Below, piece after piece: positions 20,799-30,768 of a DNA stretch of 50,030 nt. The first letter of the stretch is position 1. Each line of letters starts with the position of its first letter. The notes below the pieces were generated by a model. It was not told the origin of the DNA, ran no database searches, and saw nothing but the letters and a program-made list of their open reading frames with translations. This stretch comes from Halocafeteria seosinensis (taxonomy: Eukaryota > Sar > Bigyra > Bicosoecida): contig LVLI01001199.1 in NCBI GenBank assembly GCA_001687465.1, positions 1 to 50,030 of the forward strand, in the 5' to 3' direction. The position numbers and the translations under genes were made by a program.

Positions 20799-22536
20799 AT
20801 GGACGATTTTGTTTTCGATGATGAAAATGAGGCATTATCGCCTTCTCGAGCGGCATCAGATACCAAGACCACCAAGAACAAGAAAGGAAATAAGACCAAT
20901 GGTATGAATGCATTTATATCCTGTTATTAATTTGTCTGTGACATCGTTGGAGCAGTGGTTCTGGTGCCTCTAATCGAGATGCTTTTTTTTTTGAATTTGA
21001 ATTGGCTTGGGAAGTCTCATGACATGGTCATTTAGTGTCTTTAAGGAGACTGCGCACTAGCTAGGGTCGTACTCATTGTGGTATTTTATTCTGTATTTTG
21101 CAGATACACCTGTCACACCAGGAGCTGTTCGCTCAAGATTACGTAAATTCCTTGATAACTTGACGCCTGCCCAGTTTCAGAATATCGATGTAGACAAGAT
21201 GAAAAGTGTAAGCAAGACTGTGGAGTGATGGACGTTTATGTATCCATAACTGGCTTTTTGTGCCCAAATCTCCTGCAGAAATTGGAAGTGGACTTTGATA
21301 CCAACCTAGATTCCCACAAAGACACCATAAGGGAGACCGTAAAGAACTACCTTAAGCGCCAGGGACAGCATACGTCTCCGTCATCTCCCAGGCGAAGCCC
21401 GTATTCTCCAAATCGACCATCTATACACGTAACACAGCAAGGAAAGCATGCTTCGAAGCGCATTCTCCATCGGACCGCTTCAAAGGACTCATCTTCCACT
21501 GTACCCTACACAGACGATGACCAATTACCCAGCAGTCAGGCCAACTTAGAAGCGAGTCAAGACGATTACGTAAAGCAGGAACATAAAACCAGCAAACAAG
21601 AACCAGTATCGCTCGCAGCGAGTGCAAGTGCAAGCGATGTCGTGAAGATAGAAACTGAAGGTGATGAAGAGGAGAGTGCACGTTTCGAATCAACGCAAAA
21701 GAAGCCTAAAACGAAAGCATCTTCTTCGTCGTCGTCCAAGCGTAAGAAGGAGAGCAAAACGACAGAATCTGCGAGTTCAGAAAAGCAAGCAACGGAAACT
21801 GGGGAAAAACGTCCTCGGGAAGCAGTCACTGCTTCATCCAAACAACTGGCATCTAGTCTGCCGTTGACTGTAGCGCCAGGTGTCGCAAAGAAAACCAGGA
21901 CTACAATGCTAGTTCAAGTAGATTGTGACAAAGATCTGCTTGATATATCCGGGGACGTTGGTTCCATCGGACGCATGAGTACGACAGACAAGGGTATCAT
22001 ATTGGATCTGCAAGGACATCGGTATGCAGGAACAATTGTCCCGTCTCTTGCCCATATGGTAGTGGGGATCAGTACGTAGTGCGCTCTAGATTTATTTTTG
22101 TATGTTTGCCTCAATGGGGTGACTATTGTTTGTACAGCACCTAAGGAGGCGAAGGTTGAGTCTGTTACCAACGACTTCGTTCAGCTAGAACACCTGCAGA
22201 ACGTACTTGAGGATATGAAGGGGACGATGACAGGTAAGATTTGCCTGCAATTCATGTAGCTGTCGCGGATGTATCTGTGTGAACTTTTCATTTTTCACAG
22301 AGGGTGCCGAAGATATCGAGGAATTGTTTCGAGTAGAGGATGTGGATGCTATCGAGCAGCATTCGGACGATGATCATAACAAACCAGCACGTGCTTCTGT
22401 TTCCCACGATCTTGACATGGAAAAGCAGTCTAGTATGGAAAGCAATGGGAAGAAGAAGCAGAAGAAGCCTTCCAGACCAAAACAGATGATAGGCAAGGCT
22501 CGTAAGGCTACCAACCGCAAGAAGGCCAAGAAGTAA
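20799..22536 (+). CDS. BIN4: BIN4-like protein (topoisomerase VI accessory factor) with N-terminal DEK_C-like domain
   Basis: Five exons (20799-20901, 21104-21207, 21279-22071, 22138-22233, 22301-22536; introns 202, 71, 66, 67 nt) join in phase to 443 aa. Residues ~45-105 resemble a DEK C-terminal domain (LTPAQFQNI, then VDKMKSKLEVDF, DSHKDTIRETV). A Ser/Lys-rich disordered middle follows. Residues ~300-375 carry DISGDVGSIGR, LDLQGHRYAGTIVPS and PKEAKVESVTNDFVQLEHL. These match the conserved core I recall for plant BIN4/MIDGET, a DNA-binding subunit of the topoisomerase VI complex needed for endoreduplication. The tail is KKKQKK- and RKKAKK-type basic, likely a nuclear signal. If correct, this window holds both a SPO11-family gene and a topo VI partner. 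Assignment depends on remembered motifs and should be tested by profile search. Confidence 0.68.
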
Positions 22537-22905
22537 TTCTCACAACTTCGTCTTGTTGTCTTGAACTCTTTCCTCTTGAGATAATTATCACCGATAATTC
22601 ACATTTTCACTCTGCTGCGTTGTTTATATGCCTTGGGTTTTCCTGCGCGGAAGCACACTGTGTGCACACAGCTGGCCATATGTAACTTCCTGTCACGATT
22701 TATGTCAATCTTTTGTTTCACTTCGATTTTTCCTCTAGAGCATCATCTAGGTTGATGGCCATTAATGATGACTGCAGACGGCATGTTTGTAGGTGTCCGG
22801 AAGTTTATTTTGTCGCTAATTCGACGATTTCAGTTGTCTCTGTAGCAGTGGTTTAGCCCACAGGGGAATTCGCGTAGTGCGTTGTTGAAACTTTTAGAGA
22901 GGATA
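22537..22905. other. Intergenic region, 369 bp
   Basis: It spans the BIN4-like stop and the CFAP36-like start, both plus strand. It contains an AT-rich stretch just after the stop and no open frame worth noting. The CFAP36-like promoter should lie here. Confidence 0.5.
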
Positions 22906-24759
22906 ATGGCTTCCGATCCCTCCCATACGGCATATCAGCCTAATTCAGGAGTTGATGACGAAGCCCAAGACGATGGACGACGGTATTGTGATAGGAGCAG
23001 CTGTAGCAGCGAAGAGGAAGCGCCTGGAGCAGCAGATGAAGACGAACGTCCCCGGGAACGCCAAAGACCGAAGAAGACGCCATCGTCATTATACCGTCAT
23101 TACGATGAGAATAGAGGGCGTTCAAGTGGACTCGGTGATTCTCATAATCACCATGATGATTTTGCGCGGGAGACTGAGTATGATTGGCTGTTTGACTACT
23201 TGTATTCTGTATTCAAAGCCCCCTCCTGGGAGAAGCCTCTTCAAGAATTCATTGACGAAAACTGCACAGTCTTCGATAATGATGATGAAAATAAGTTGGC
23301 CTATACAGAATTACATGAGGTAAGTTTGGGTAAAGATATGTTCGCGTTTACGACGCCTCCATTCATTCTGAGCGTCGTCTGGGCCTGGGGGTACAGCAAT
23401 TTAGGAGTCTAGTGGAGGATCTCTTAGAAAAACATTTGGAGCAGATTGGGATCGCTGCAGAGGATTTTGTAGAGATATGCCAGAAATGTAAGCTGATTTG
23501 AGAAAAAATTGCTCTATGGTAAATCGTTTGGACGACTTCGTTGTGTCCAAGCAGCCACGTCACCGGGATGTCGGCATTTGAACCAGCTTGTGCTAGACAA
23601 AATTGTAGCTATGGACGACTTCGAGGGTATGTGTAGCAACATTATTGCTCCCCTATGGTGGCGTTCTGTAATTTTTTTCACATTCACAGTCTTTAAACGG
23701 ATGATGCAACGGAGAAATATGGAGTTGGAGGCAGAAGCGCTGCGGGAGCTCCGGAAAATGGGCGTAGACACACACAATAACTCTGGAGACGGAGACGAAG
23801 AAGGTGCTGATTGCGGCGGCGCGCTGAAACAGACACAATCAAACATGAACATGGACGAACTTCAAGAAACAGCGGATCTTGAAGCGGCTCTTGCAAATTC
23901 ACTCCTCGAATACGATCAACAACGGGCCGAGAGCGAAATAGAAATGGCTGACCTTGAGCAAGCTATCCGACAAAGCCTGGCATACGACGAAGAGCGCCTG
24001 GAATCCCTCCATGAAGCTGCACGACAGCCACAACAGGATGCTGCGGAGCAACAAAGGATTCAGGAAGAGATACGGAGCACCGAGGAAAACATCAGTCAAG
24101 CAAGAGCGGCCATTGAGGAGCATCAAGAGGAAATGAAGAATATGGAAAGCAACGCGAATGCAGCAAAAGCTAACGCCTTGGAAACCTCCGGCAAGGATAC
24201 GGATGCCTTACTTAAAGAGCGCACCGAACATTTGAAACGACAACGGGAAATGTTGCGCGCCCGTAGAGGAGGTACCAATGAACAGTCCGCGCAGGCTTCT
24301 GCTCCAGTGCAGGTGGCTCCCCAACAGCCTCCACCAGAAAGGGATATCCACGCGACGGTGGCCGCAATCAAGCACAGAGGTGAAGCAGGACGCGAAGCAG
24401 GATCCGCAACCTCTGTTAGCACGCCGAAGCAAATGCCTGCCTCTGATAAAGACGACAGATTTCGTAACGCTCTCGCAGCGTCAGCAAAGCATTACCTGAG
24501 TGAAAAACCAAAGTAAGTAGAGATTCATCTTTCTGATGACGTGCCATTTCCTGTATATCCTCAACGTCGATGGTACAGAAAACACGGCGAGCAACCGGAA
24601 CCTTCTCAAGATACGAGCAATCCCTACGCTGATCATCTCCAGCAGGCTAGAGAGAGGAGGAAAAGCTCTCAAGAATCAGTCGCAAAGCGACTGGCTGAGT
24701 TGTCAGCCGCGCGGGCCAAGCGAATGCAAGACACGGCCCCCTCAGAAGACGAAGGTTAA
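22906..24759 (+). CDS. CFAP36: CFAP36/CCDC104-like BART-domain protein with two UIMs
   Basis: Five exons (22906-23319, 23397-23487, 23552-23626, 23690-24512, 24579-24759; introns 77, 64, 63, 66 nt) join in phase to 527 aa. CFAP36 binds the small GTPase ARL3 through its BART domain and is linked to ciliary trafficking. The BART region (~95-210) shows WLFDYLYSVFKAPSW, CTVFDNDDENKL, then RSLVEDLLEKHLEQIGI and VFKRMMQRRN, all in family order. Beyond it, DLEAALANSLLEYDQ (~256-270) and DLEQAIRQSLAYDEE (~281-295) look like ubiquitin-interacting motifs. A coiled coil and the family-typical TEHLKRQREMLRARR follow. Residues 1-90 are acidic and disordered. ATG 22906 is the first in frame. It is convergent with the GT4 gene, 33 bp between stops. 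BART assignment is firm; UIMs are motif-based. Confidence 0.88.
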
Positions 24760-24792
24760 TGTATTCCCTTAATTCTCCTGTAAAAAGACCTC

Positions 24793-26550
24793 TTATGGGT
24801 AATGAAGTATATGGGATAATGATTCGTCGAAGTGAGGAAGAGTCCACTGGTCCACCTTTTCTTTGGCCTTGCTACCCCGCGTTTCGAGGGTTTCAACTGT
24901 ATGTCTCTTGTTTTGTTCTAGACGAGAAAGGATCTGGTCTGCGACACTCTCTAGGGATGCACTCCAGTCAACCCCGAAGCTTTCATTGCATTCCGGTTTG
25001 AGTAATTCCGCGACTCCCACTGTTGGTGCTTCTTGAGGCAGGTGATCCGTGGGTCCGTCAAGCAAGGAGGCATTGAGTGGGAAAATCGCCCCTGCGAATT
25101 TCTCTATCTTATTCTCGGCTTGGGCGCATTTTAACATCTTGCGTGTCTCGACCACGGGAGAGTGTACAACACTTGGTGCTCCAAAATATGCGCTTTCAGC
25201 AACTGTCATCCCAAAGGCATCCGAAGTTGGAGGATGGAGATTCAAAATCGTTCTATTAAATATTTCTTTCAACCGACTCGGAGGAACGAAATGGCGAATA
25301 ATGATGGCATCATCTCCCCATACAGATTGGAGTGTCTGAATCGTTTGTTTTGCGTAGTCTGAGCGATCTTCTTCCCTACCAGGAGCGCAGAGTAGTGGGC
25401 GGAGACTGGACTGTGTCATGAAGCCTCTCATGGCGTTAACAGTTTCTACGCACTCTTGCGAACGCTTTTCTGGTGATAATCTGACGCAGCATGTTACCAA
25501 GCACCTCGACTGGTGGTCAGGGCATACCTTCTTCACAATCTCGAGAGGATCGTCTTGAGGATCACCCTGTTTTGTAGCGTCTAGGTCAGTTCGAAGTGGG
25601 GGCATCAGTACGCCATAATTTGTCCGGCTCTGATACGAATGAACCTTATCACTATTTTCTTGTAGACCTTGGAAAGATTGTTGAATGTGTTTGAGTTTCG
25701 TAGATAGTAGGTCTTTCGCAGTATTCGTATCTCCACTATGACCCATTCTGTGCGACATGGTTTCCAAGTAGTACGCATCCCTCTTCGATAATGCTATGAC
25801 CTTGTTCGCCATTGAGCTCGCAGAACTCTCTACCAGACGGAAGAAGTCTCTAACGGACGTGTTGGAATGCAATTCCACCGACTGGCTGAACACACGGAAG
25901 TTCATGTATACTTTGGAGGGAATGCTTGCCATCGCAAATGGAAACTCTTTCTCCAGCGCAGCCAAGAGCAGGGCTCCATGCCAGTCCACGGCGATCACCG
26001 CATCAAATGGCGATACTCTATGGGAAGGTATACTCTCACCATTGGGAGCCACTTCGGCCTGCTGTCGTTGCTTCTTCAGCAGCGTCCTTCTAAGGAACTG
26101 GAACACTCGAGAATCCTGTTTCCAGGCTGTTGCCGCGTATTGTTCCCATCCACTCGTATGGTCCAGTTTATACCAGTTCCACGGGTCCACTGGAATGGTA
26201 ATCACTTGATGCTGCGCCCAGGGGTGAGCCTTCTCCTCCTGCAGAAGATCGGACAAAGACCGTAAAGACTCTGCCTCCGGCACATCCTTGGGTCGCGCCG
26301 AAATGGTGACGGTGCTGATTCCTAAGCGTTTAAGACTGCGCACAATTGTCCGTGAGAGAACTCCATTCCCTGAAAAGACGGGATCCACGAACTCGTACGA
26401 CAGAACGAGCACCTTGTGGATCTGGGTACTGCCTTCACCATTGCCACTGCTGGTGGAACCATGAACCTGGGGAATCAGCACTGTCACCAAACCTATCAAC
26501 AGTGTTGTCAGAAGTGCTACATTCATACTAGTCGTAGTACCACCGTGCAT
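24793..26550 (-). CDS. Secretory-pathway GT4-type glycosyltransferase
   Basis: A single exon of 585 aa from ATG 26550 (an upstream in-frame TTG is ignored). Residues 1-30 form a hydrophobic signal or anchor (NVALLTTLLIGLVTVLI), implying entry into the secretory pathway. The N-terminal Rossmann half has VLVLSYEFVDPVFSGNG and a DAVIAVDWHGALL segment. The C-terminal half has VRLSPEKR and the GT4 EX7E-type region SDAFGMTVAESAYFGAP (~443-459), which binds the nucleotide-sugar donor. The family transfers sugar with retention of anomeric configuration. Donor and acceptor cannot be read from sequence. N-glycosylation sequons occur. It is one of the few intronless genes here. Confidence 0.85.
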   Translation of the reverse strand: MHGGTTTSMNVALLTTLLIGLVTVLIPQVHGSTSSGNGEGSTQIHKVLVLSYEFVDPVFSGNGVLSRTIVRSLKRLGISTVTISARPKDVPEAESLRSLSDLLQEEKAHPWAQHQVITIPVDPWNWYKLDHTSGWEQYAATAWKQDSRVFQFLRRTLLKKQRQQAEVAPNGESIPSHRVSPFDAVIAVDWHGALLLAALEKEFPFAMASIPSKVYMNFRVFSQSVELHSNTSVRDFFRLVESSASSMANKVIALSKRDAYYLETMSHRMGHSGDTNTAKDLLSTKLKHIQQSFQGLQENSDKVHSYQSRTNYGVLMPPLRTDLDATKQGDPQDDPLEIVKKVCPDHQSRCLVTCCVRLSPEKRSQECVETVNAMRGFMTQSSLRPLLCAPGREEDRSDYAKQTIQTLQSVWGDDAIIIRHFVPPSRLKEIFNRTILNLHPPTSDAFGMTVAESAYFGAPSVVHSPVVETRKMLKCAQAENKIEKFAGAIFPLNASLLDGPTDHLPQEAPTVGVAELLKPECNESFGVDWSASLESVADQILSRLEQNKRHTVETLETRGSKAKEKVDQWTLPHFDESLSHILHYP

Positions 26551-26745
26551 TGCCGTTGAAAGCAACTAGCTAAGTCTATGGAAGCGTAAACTACCTACCA
26601 GTCAATACACTACGAAAACGACGATCTACTTGGTTGACTTTTGTCGGCAGCGACAGCAGTTCGCAACTTGAGTCGCAAGTTACATCAAGATCTCCCAGAA
26701 GTGTGTATAGACCCACCTGAAAAAATTCGGCACCCATGAAGTTGT

Positions 26746-29107
26746 TTACACCAGTGGACAGGACATCTCATCCATCAAGGCGTCTATCCTATCTTGAACG
26801 CAAGCGAACCCTAAGGTAGAGCCGTTGATTCTCGTGATCAAGTGTAGCCCGTCCTTGTCCATCGTCGAAGGAGACACAGCAAGAGTAGTATCACCTGTGG
26901 ATGATGCATAGCTGTTTGCTTGATGCTTGGGTACGAATTTAAAATCATCTGGAACCGGGCCTAGCAACATCTCGCTTATTTTAACCCAGTCCTCAGCCCT
27001 TCTGCTCGACAGCAGTGTTTCTAAGTCGTCTCTCCCAACGAATGATGGAGGTCGATCATTCAGACGCTGTGGTAGACGTTCCATCAGCCCAACGGGCACA
27101 TATCGGCAAAGGAAGCTTAGCCATTCAAGAAGAAACCTTCTTGTCTTACTGACGCCTTTCTCGTCTGAGCCCCAGTGGTCCAGTCCAAACTTAACGAAGT
27201 CCTTCAATATTTCAAATCTGCACTAATGACAGCAACGTCTAGGTGTAAACATGAGCCGCGTTAAACCTTCCTATATTTTAGTCTACGTCTACCGCACCTT
27301 TCTTTGCTGCTAATGTCCCAAGTTTTCTGTTCCTTAATCTCGGTTGGCAACCAGGGCTTGATAAGTGCACCTGCAAAATCTCGTGTATGTACATCATCCC
27401 TCGTTTTACGAAAAAGCTAAAGCAGTGGTATAACACACCTCGGGCAAGCATATTTGTCGTAGTCCCAGCGTATTGTTGATTGGCGTACCAGTCTTCCCAG
27501 TTGAGAACGTCGCCGTTTCCAATAAGCGGCATTGGCGGAATAACTTCTGTAGTACACTCAACTGCCGTGAATAGACATATGATCATATCATTAGTTATGT
27601 GCAACATACCTCCATTGATTTCCATGTGCTCATTTGCAACGTCAACTACCGAGCTGATGTAGTCCCAATCAGCCCTCTTTGTATATCGAGCAGCACGTGA
27701 TCTCCCATGAAGCGCGCACGCTGATACCACATTCCAACCGCGAACTTTTCTCAATAGTTTCTGTGCGAGAGGTTTGTTCCTATCTAGACCGGTCCTAAAT
27801 TTTAATGTCAACGGGCATGAAAGAATATCTGACATAGTCTCGCATATCTCTTGCAACCTTGCCTGTCTATCCATCAAGGATGCACCCATTCCTTTGTTGC
27901 AGACCATATCTAAAGGGCACTGCAGAGAATCGATATCCGTTAGCATAGATACATATGGACTCTTAAGAGCATCACTTACTCCCATGTTTATGTCCACAAA
28001 GTCAACGTTACACTCGTTTTCTATAACTTCGGCAGTCCTTCCCATGGTATCAGCATGGCTTCCCGCTATCTGTACTCCGAATACGTCTTCACATGGGTGC
28101 CTTCGCAGCAAAGCCCATTCTGCTGGATTACCCTGTAGAATTCCTTTGAACATTGCCATTTCCCCGCATGTAATGTCCGCCCCTAGTTTCTTCATGACTC
28201 GTCTGAAAGGAAGATTGCCCAGGGTAGTAAGCGGGGCTACATATACTCTCTCCCTAAAATCCACGGGTTTCTTCTCGCGGTCGTTCGCGTTAACTTTGTC
28301 GCTTCCTCCAGCACTTGAAACTTGTCCAACGGCAGTAGAATTATTTACTGTCTCTGAAGACGAAGCTGAAGTTTGTGTTTCATCCACATTCTGAGACTTT
28401 ACTTGGGTGCCGTCGGCCATGCGCTTTTGACCCTTAGGCCGAACAGAATAGGTGCGAAATGGATACCTTTTCTTTCGAAGGTCGTTCTTGAGATCCACGG
28501 ATAGGATGTTTGACTCATCGGCTGCGGTTCATTATAGTCAATGACCACGTACAATTGTAACTGCACCTAAATGCTTTGATGGCGACGTACTTTGAAACAG
28601 GTTTCGGCCCTTGTGACTTGGGCCATCCTGTTGAGAAGTGTGACTGTATCCTAGTTCACTCTTTTTCCTCATTTTATTCATGCCTAATCTTCGGGGAGTC
28701 TTGTCATTGCTGGCGCTCTTTGTATCGCCACCAAGAAGAGACACTGCGATGGCGGACTATGGTATACACGACAGTGTTTTCAGGCAAGACAAGTCAATGC
28801 ACACACCTCTTCGATCTTCCATCTCTTTCAGCAAGTGTTCAGGGATTAAATACTCTTCTTTGATGGGACAGCGTCCTGAAACTGAGGCTTTGGAAGTGCA
28901 TACCACCTCCTGATCCTTGATGCGATAGACACCATCTCTAGTTGCCTGCAAGAGCAAGTACTTAATATGTCACCTGGCGATGCATCCACACAGTCGATCG
29001 ACACAACGTACCTCTTTATGAGAGTCCCCATCCGGGGTGGCATCGTCATGGAATGCCTTTGTGCCCTTCATAGAGGCTGTAGGAGTCTCTGAAGTCGTGG
29101 AGGCCAT
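26746..29107 (-). CDS. DUS3: tRNA-dihydrouridine(47) synthase DUS3
   Basis: Eight exons (29107-29012, 28945-28807, 28743-28591, 28521-27980, 27919-27610, 27561-27439, 27370-27298, 27217-26746) join in phase to 635 aa, close to yeast and human DUS3. The FMN enzyme reduces U47 in the tRNA variable loop. The catalytic domain starts at [16 protein letters not shown] and keeps [24 protein letters not shown] (catalytic Cys, coded across the 27979-27920 intron), HGRSR-x3-[12 protein letters not shown] and ARGALIKPW. The C-terminal domain has [17 protein letters not shown] and RDDLETL. Upstream exons carry CPIKEEYL and GMNKMRKK, which match N-terminal anchors of DUS3. The two CCCH zinc fingers usually found between these anchors and the catalytic domain are not visible. 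One intron is only 48 nt. Catalytic exons are firm; the first three exons are less so. Confidence 0.9.
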
Positions 29108-29919
29108 GCTTTGTGAAGCCCAATTAATTGCCGGAAATGCAGCTGTAAATCGCCAGTTGTACTAAACAGTACGAGAGTTACACACAAACCAAATAGGATT
29201 GATAACAACCAGTTTTGGGCCAAAAGAATGAAGTTCTTTGTTGTGTACGGACTAGGGGATAGTTGTGAAGTTGGGCTGAGAGATATCTCTTCAGCTACGG
29301 AACCAGTCCTCAAGCGCACCGGTTTGCTAAGTGTGAATCACAGCCTGAGGTGTTCCACACTATGAGACAAGCATTTTGAAGCTACCGCAGTGGTAGAATC
29401 GTTTATCTCGATCCGCCACAAGCAACATCCTTATCAGTATGATTTGTGTGCTACAATTTGTGGACCGTGATTCGGCAAAAATTCTCACCTCGGGAACAAA
29501 AACCGAAGGCACCCAGAGGTGTCTGTGGCTCTGGCACTGACAATATCTTCATTCCATTGAGCATTGTTCTTATATAGGACTCACTCCTGGCAAAGTCGTC
29601 CAGTGCGGTGCATTGCACTAGCTGGCTTTTCGTCGGCTATGCAACGTCAATGTGTGTCGATCCAACGGAAACATACACTCGGAGGGAGAACAGGATACGA
29701 AGCACGTTTTCGGGCGAATAACTTCCAATCGCTAAAGCGTGTATTTTCATCTTTAAGATCAAATAGCGGGCAAGCAACACTTACTCGTTCCCTTGCAAGA
29801 GGAGTCATCAATCACGTGCCACTGGTTCTGAACCTCAGGGCTTATTTGATAAAATAGCGTTGAACGGTTGGTGGGAGCAGTTTGCAAGTGTAGCACAGCC
29901 TTGCCGGCGACTTTCTGTT
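29108..29919. other. Intergenic region, 0.81 kb
   Basis: It lies between the DUS3 start and the stop of the next minus-strand gene. A plus-strand frame from ATG 29639 to 29857 (72 codons) encodes a basic peptide rich in Arg, Ser and Gln without acidic residues in its first half, a presequence-like composition, but no family or partner exon supports it. A minus-strand frame at 29068-29319 with one hydrophobic helix overlaps DUS3 exon 1 in another frame and is probably a shadow. Confidence 0.4.
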
Positions 29920-30768
29920 TTAGAAGTCGGCAATCAGCGCCTCTAAAGAATTTCTTCGTCTCTTCTTCCGACTCCTTCTACGTCTATTAGGGCATTTCTT
30001 CGAGGTACTTGCTTGAAGGTTCTTGTTGGTATCGTTTGCATTAGCAACTTCCCACGCTGAGAGTGGCCTTCCGTAGTTCATGTAAGGCGGGAATCTGTAA
30101 AGGAGGCGCTTTACGTGCTGCGACAGCGTCTGAGATACCCGGATAGTTGTCCTTCCAGTGTAAAGGCTATGCATGTGTGTTATGTCCTTTGCCTGTGATA
30201 CTCTTGTTTCCTGCTGTTCACAGAGGCAGGGGGTGTCAAAATACTGACGAATGTTATCAGCGGCAGCCGTGCTCTTCTGGTCTGGCGTGTAAAGCAGAGA
30301 CTTCAGTGTCGATTGCAATGAAGACCCCAGACGAACGAAGCAAATGCCGTACTTGCAGTTGACGCATACCAAGAAACCGCAATATCTTTTGCCGTTGGGA
30401 ACCAAAACTATAACGCGGTGATTTTGGATACATACTGGTTCTTTGTAGCGTTGGTAGTCGCTCAGCTTGCCAGTTTCCAAAAGCTTTTTTGCCATGTCTT
30501 TTTTTGGGATCGCATCACCGTCGTCAGACATTTCGGCTTGCCTTAATGGTTCGGAAGTGGCTGAATCTCTGTCTTCTTCTTCTTCTGCTTCCCGCTCCTC
30601 CGCGCCTTCCGCGTCTACCTCCTCACCAACGGCACCTCTGAACTCTGTAATCCAATTCCTGAGCACGGGATTATCGCAGAATGCTTGCCAGCAGACTTCC
30701 GTCTCGTCTTCGAGCTGGGGGTACTGCCCCTCGACTAGGTCAGACATGTCAGCATCCTCGGAACCCAT
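29920..30768 (-). CDS. Unknown protein, CxxC/YTGR-domain family member 2 (282 aa)
   Basis: Single exon from ATG 30768. Residues 20-90 are strongly acidic. The shared domain spans ~103-220: SDY at its start, HRV, P-x3-R-x-CG-FLVC-x2-C (C135, C138), a hydrophobic strand ending in VRL, LLYTPD, a YFD-x2-C turn, then SLYTGR (201-206) and SQTLSQHV (212-219). The last two motifs are nearly identical in the member at 36339-37638 and weaker in the member at 4722-7751. The CG..C..C arrangement could bind zinc with the later Cys residues (C181, C183). The C-terminus is RRRRSRKKRRR, a likely nuclear localisation signal. I know no family with these motifs. This is the shortest member and shows the domain with least extra sequence. 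Confidence 0.8.
   Translation of the reverse strand: MGSEDADMSDLVEGQYPQLEDETEVCWQAFCDNPVLRNWITEFRGAVGEEVDAEGAEEREAEEEEDRDSATSEPLRQAEMSDDGDAIPKKDMAKKLLETGKLSDYQRYKEPVCIQNHRVIVLVPNGKRYCGFLVCVNCKYGICFVRLGSSLQSTLKSLLYTPDQKSTAAADNIRQYFDTPCLCEQQETRVSQAKDITHMHSLYTGRTTIRVSQTLSQHVKRLLYRFPPYMNYGRPLSAWEVANANDTNKNLQASTSKKCPNRRRRSRKKRRRNSLEALIADF

Noticed and set aside
28538-28744. Treating the exon at 28743-28591 as a separate small gene
   Set aside because: It has no ATG start and joins in phase to flanking exons; together they supply the N-terminal anchors of DUS3.
29068-29319. Minus-strand 83-codon frame with one hydrophobic helix
   Set aside because: It begins at GTG, overlaps DUS3 exon 1 in another frame, and has no partner exon or family.
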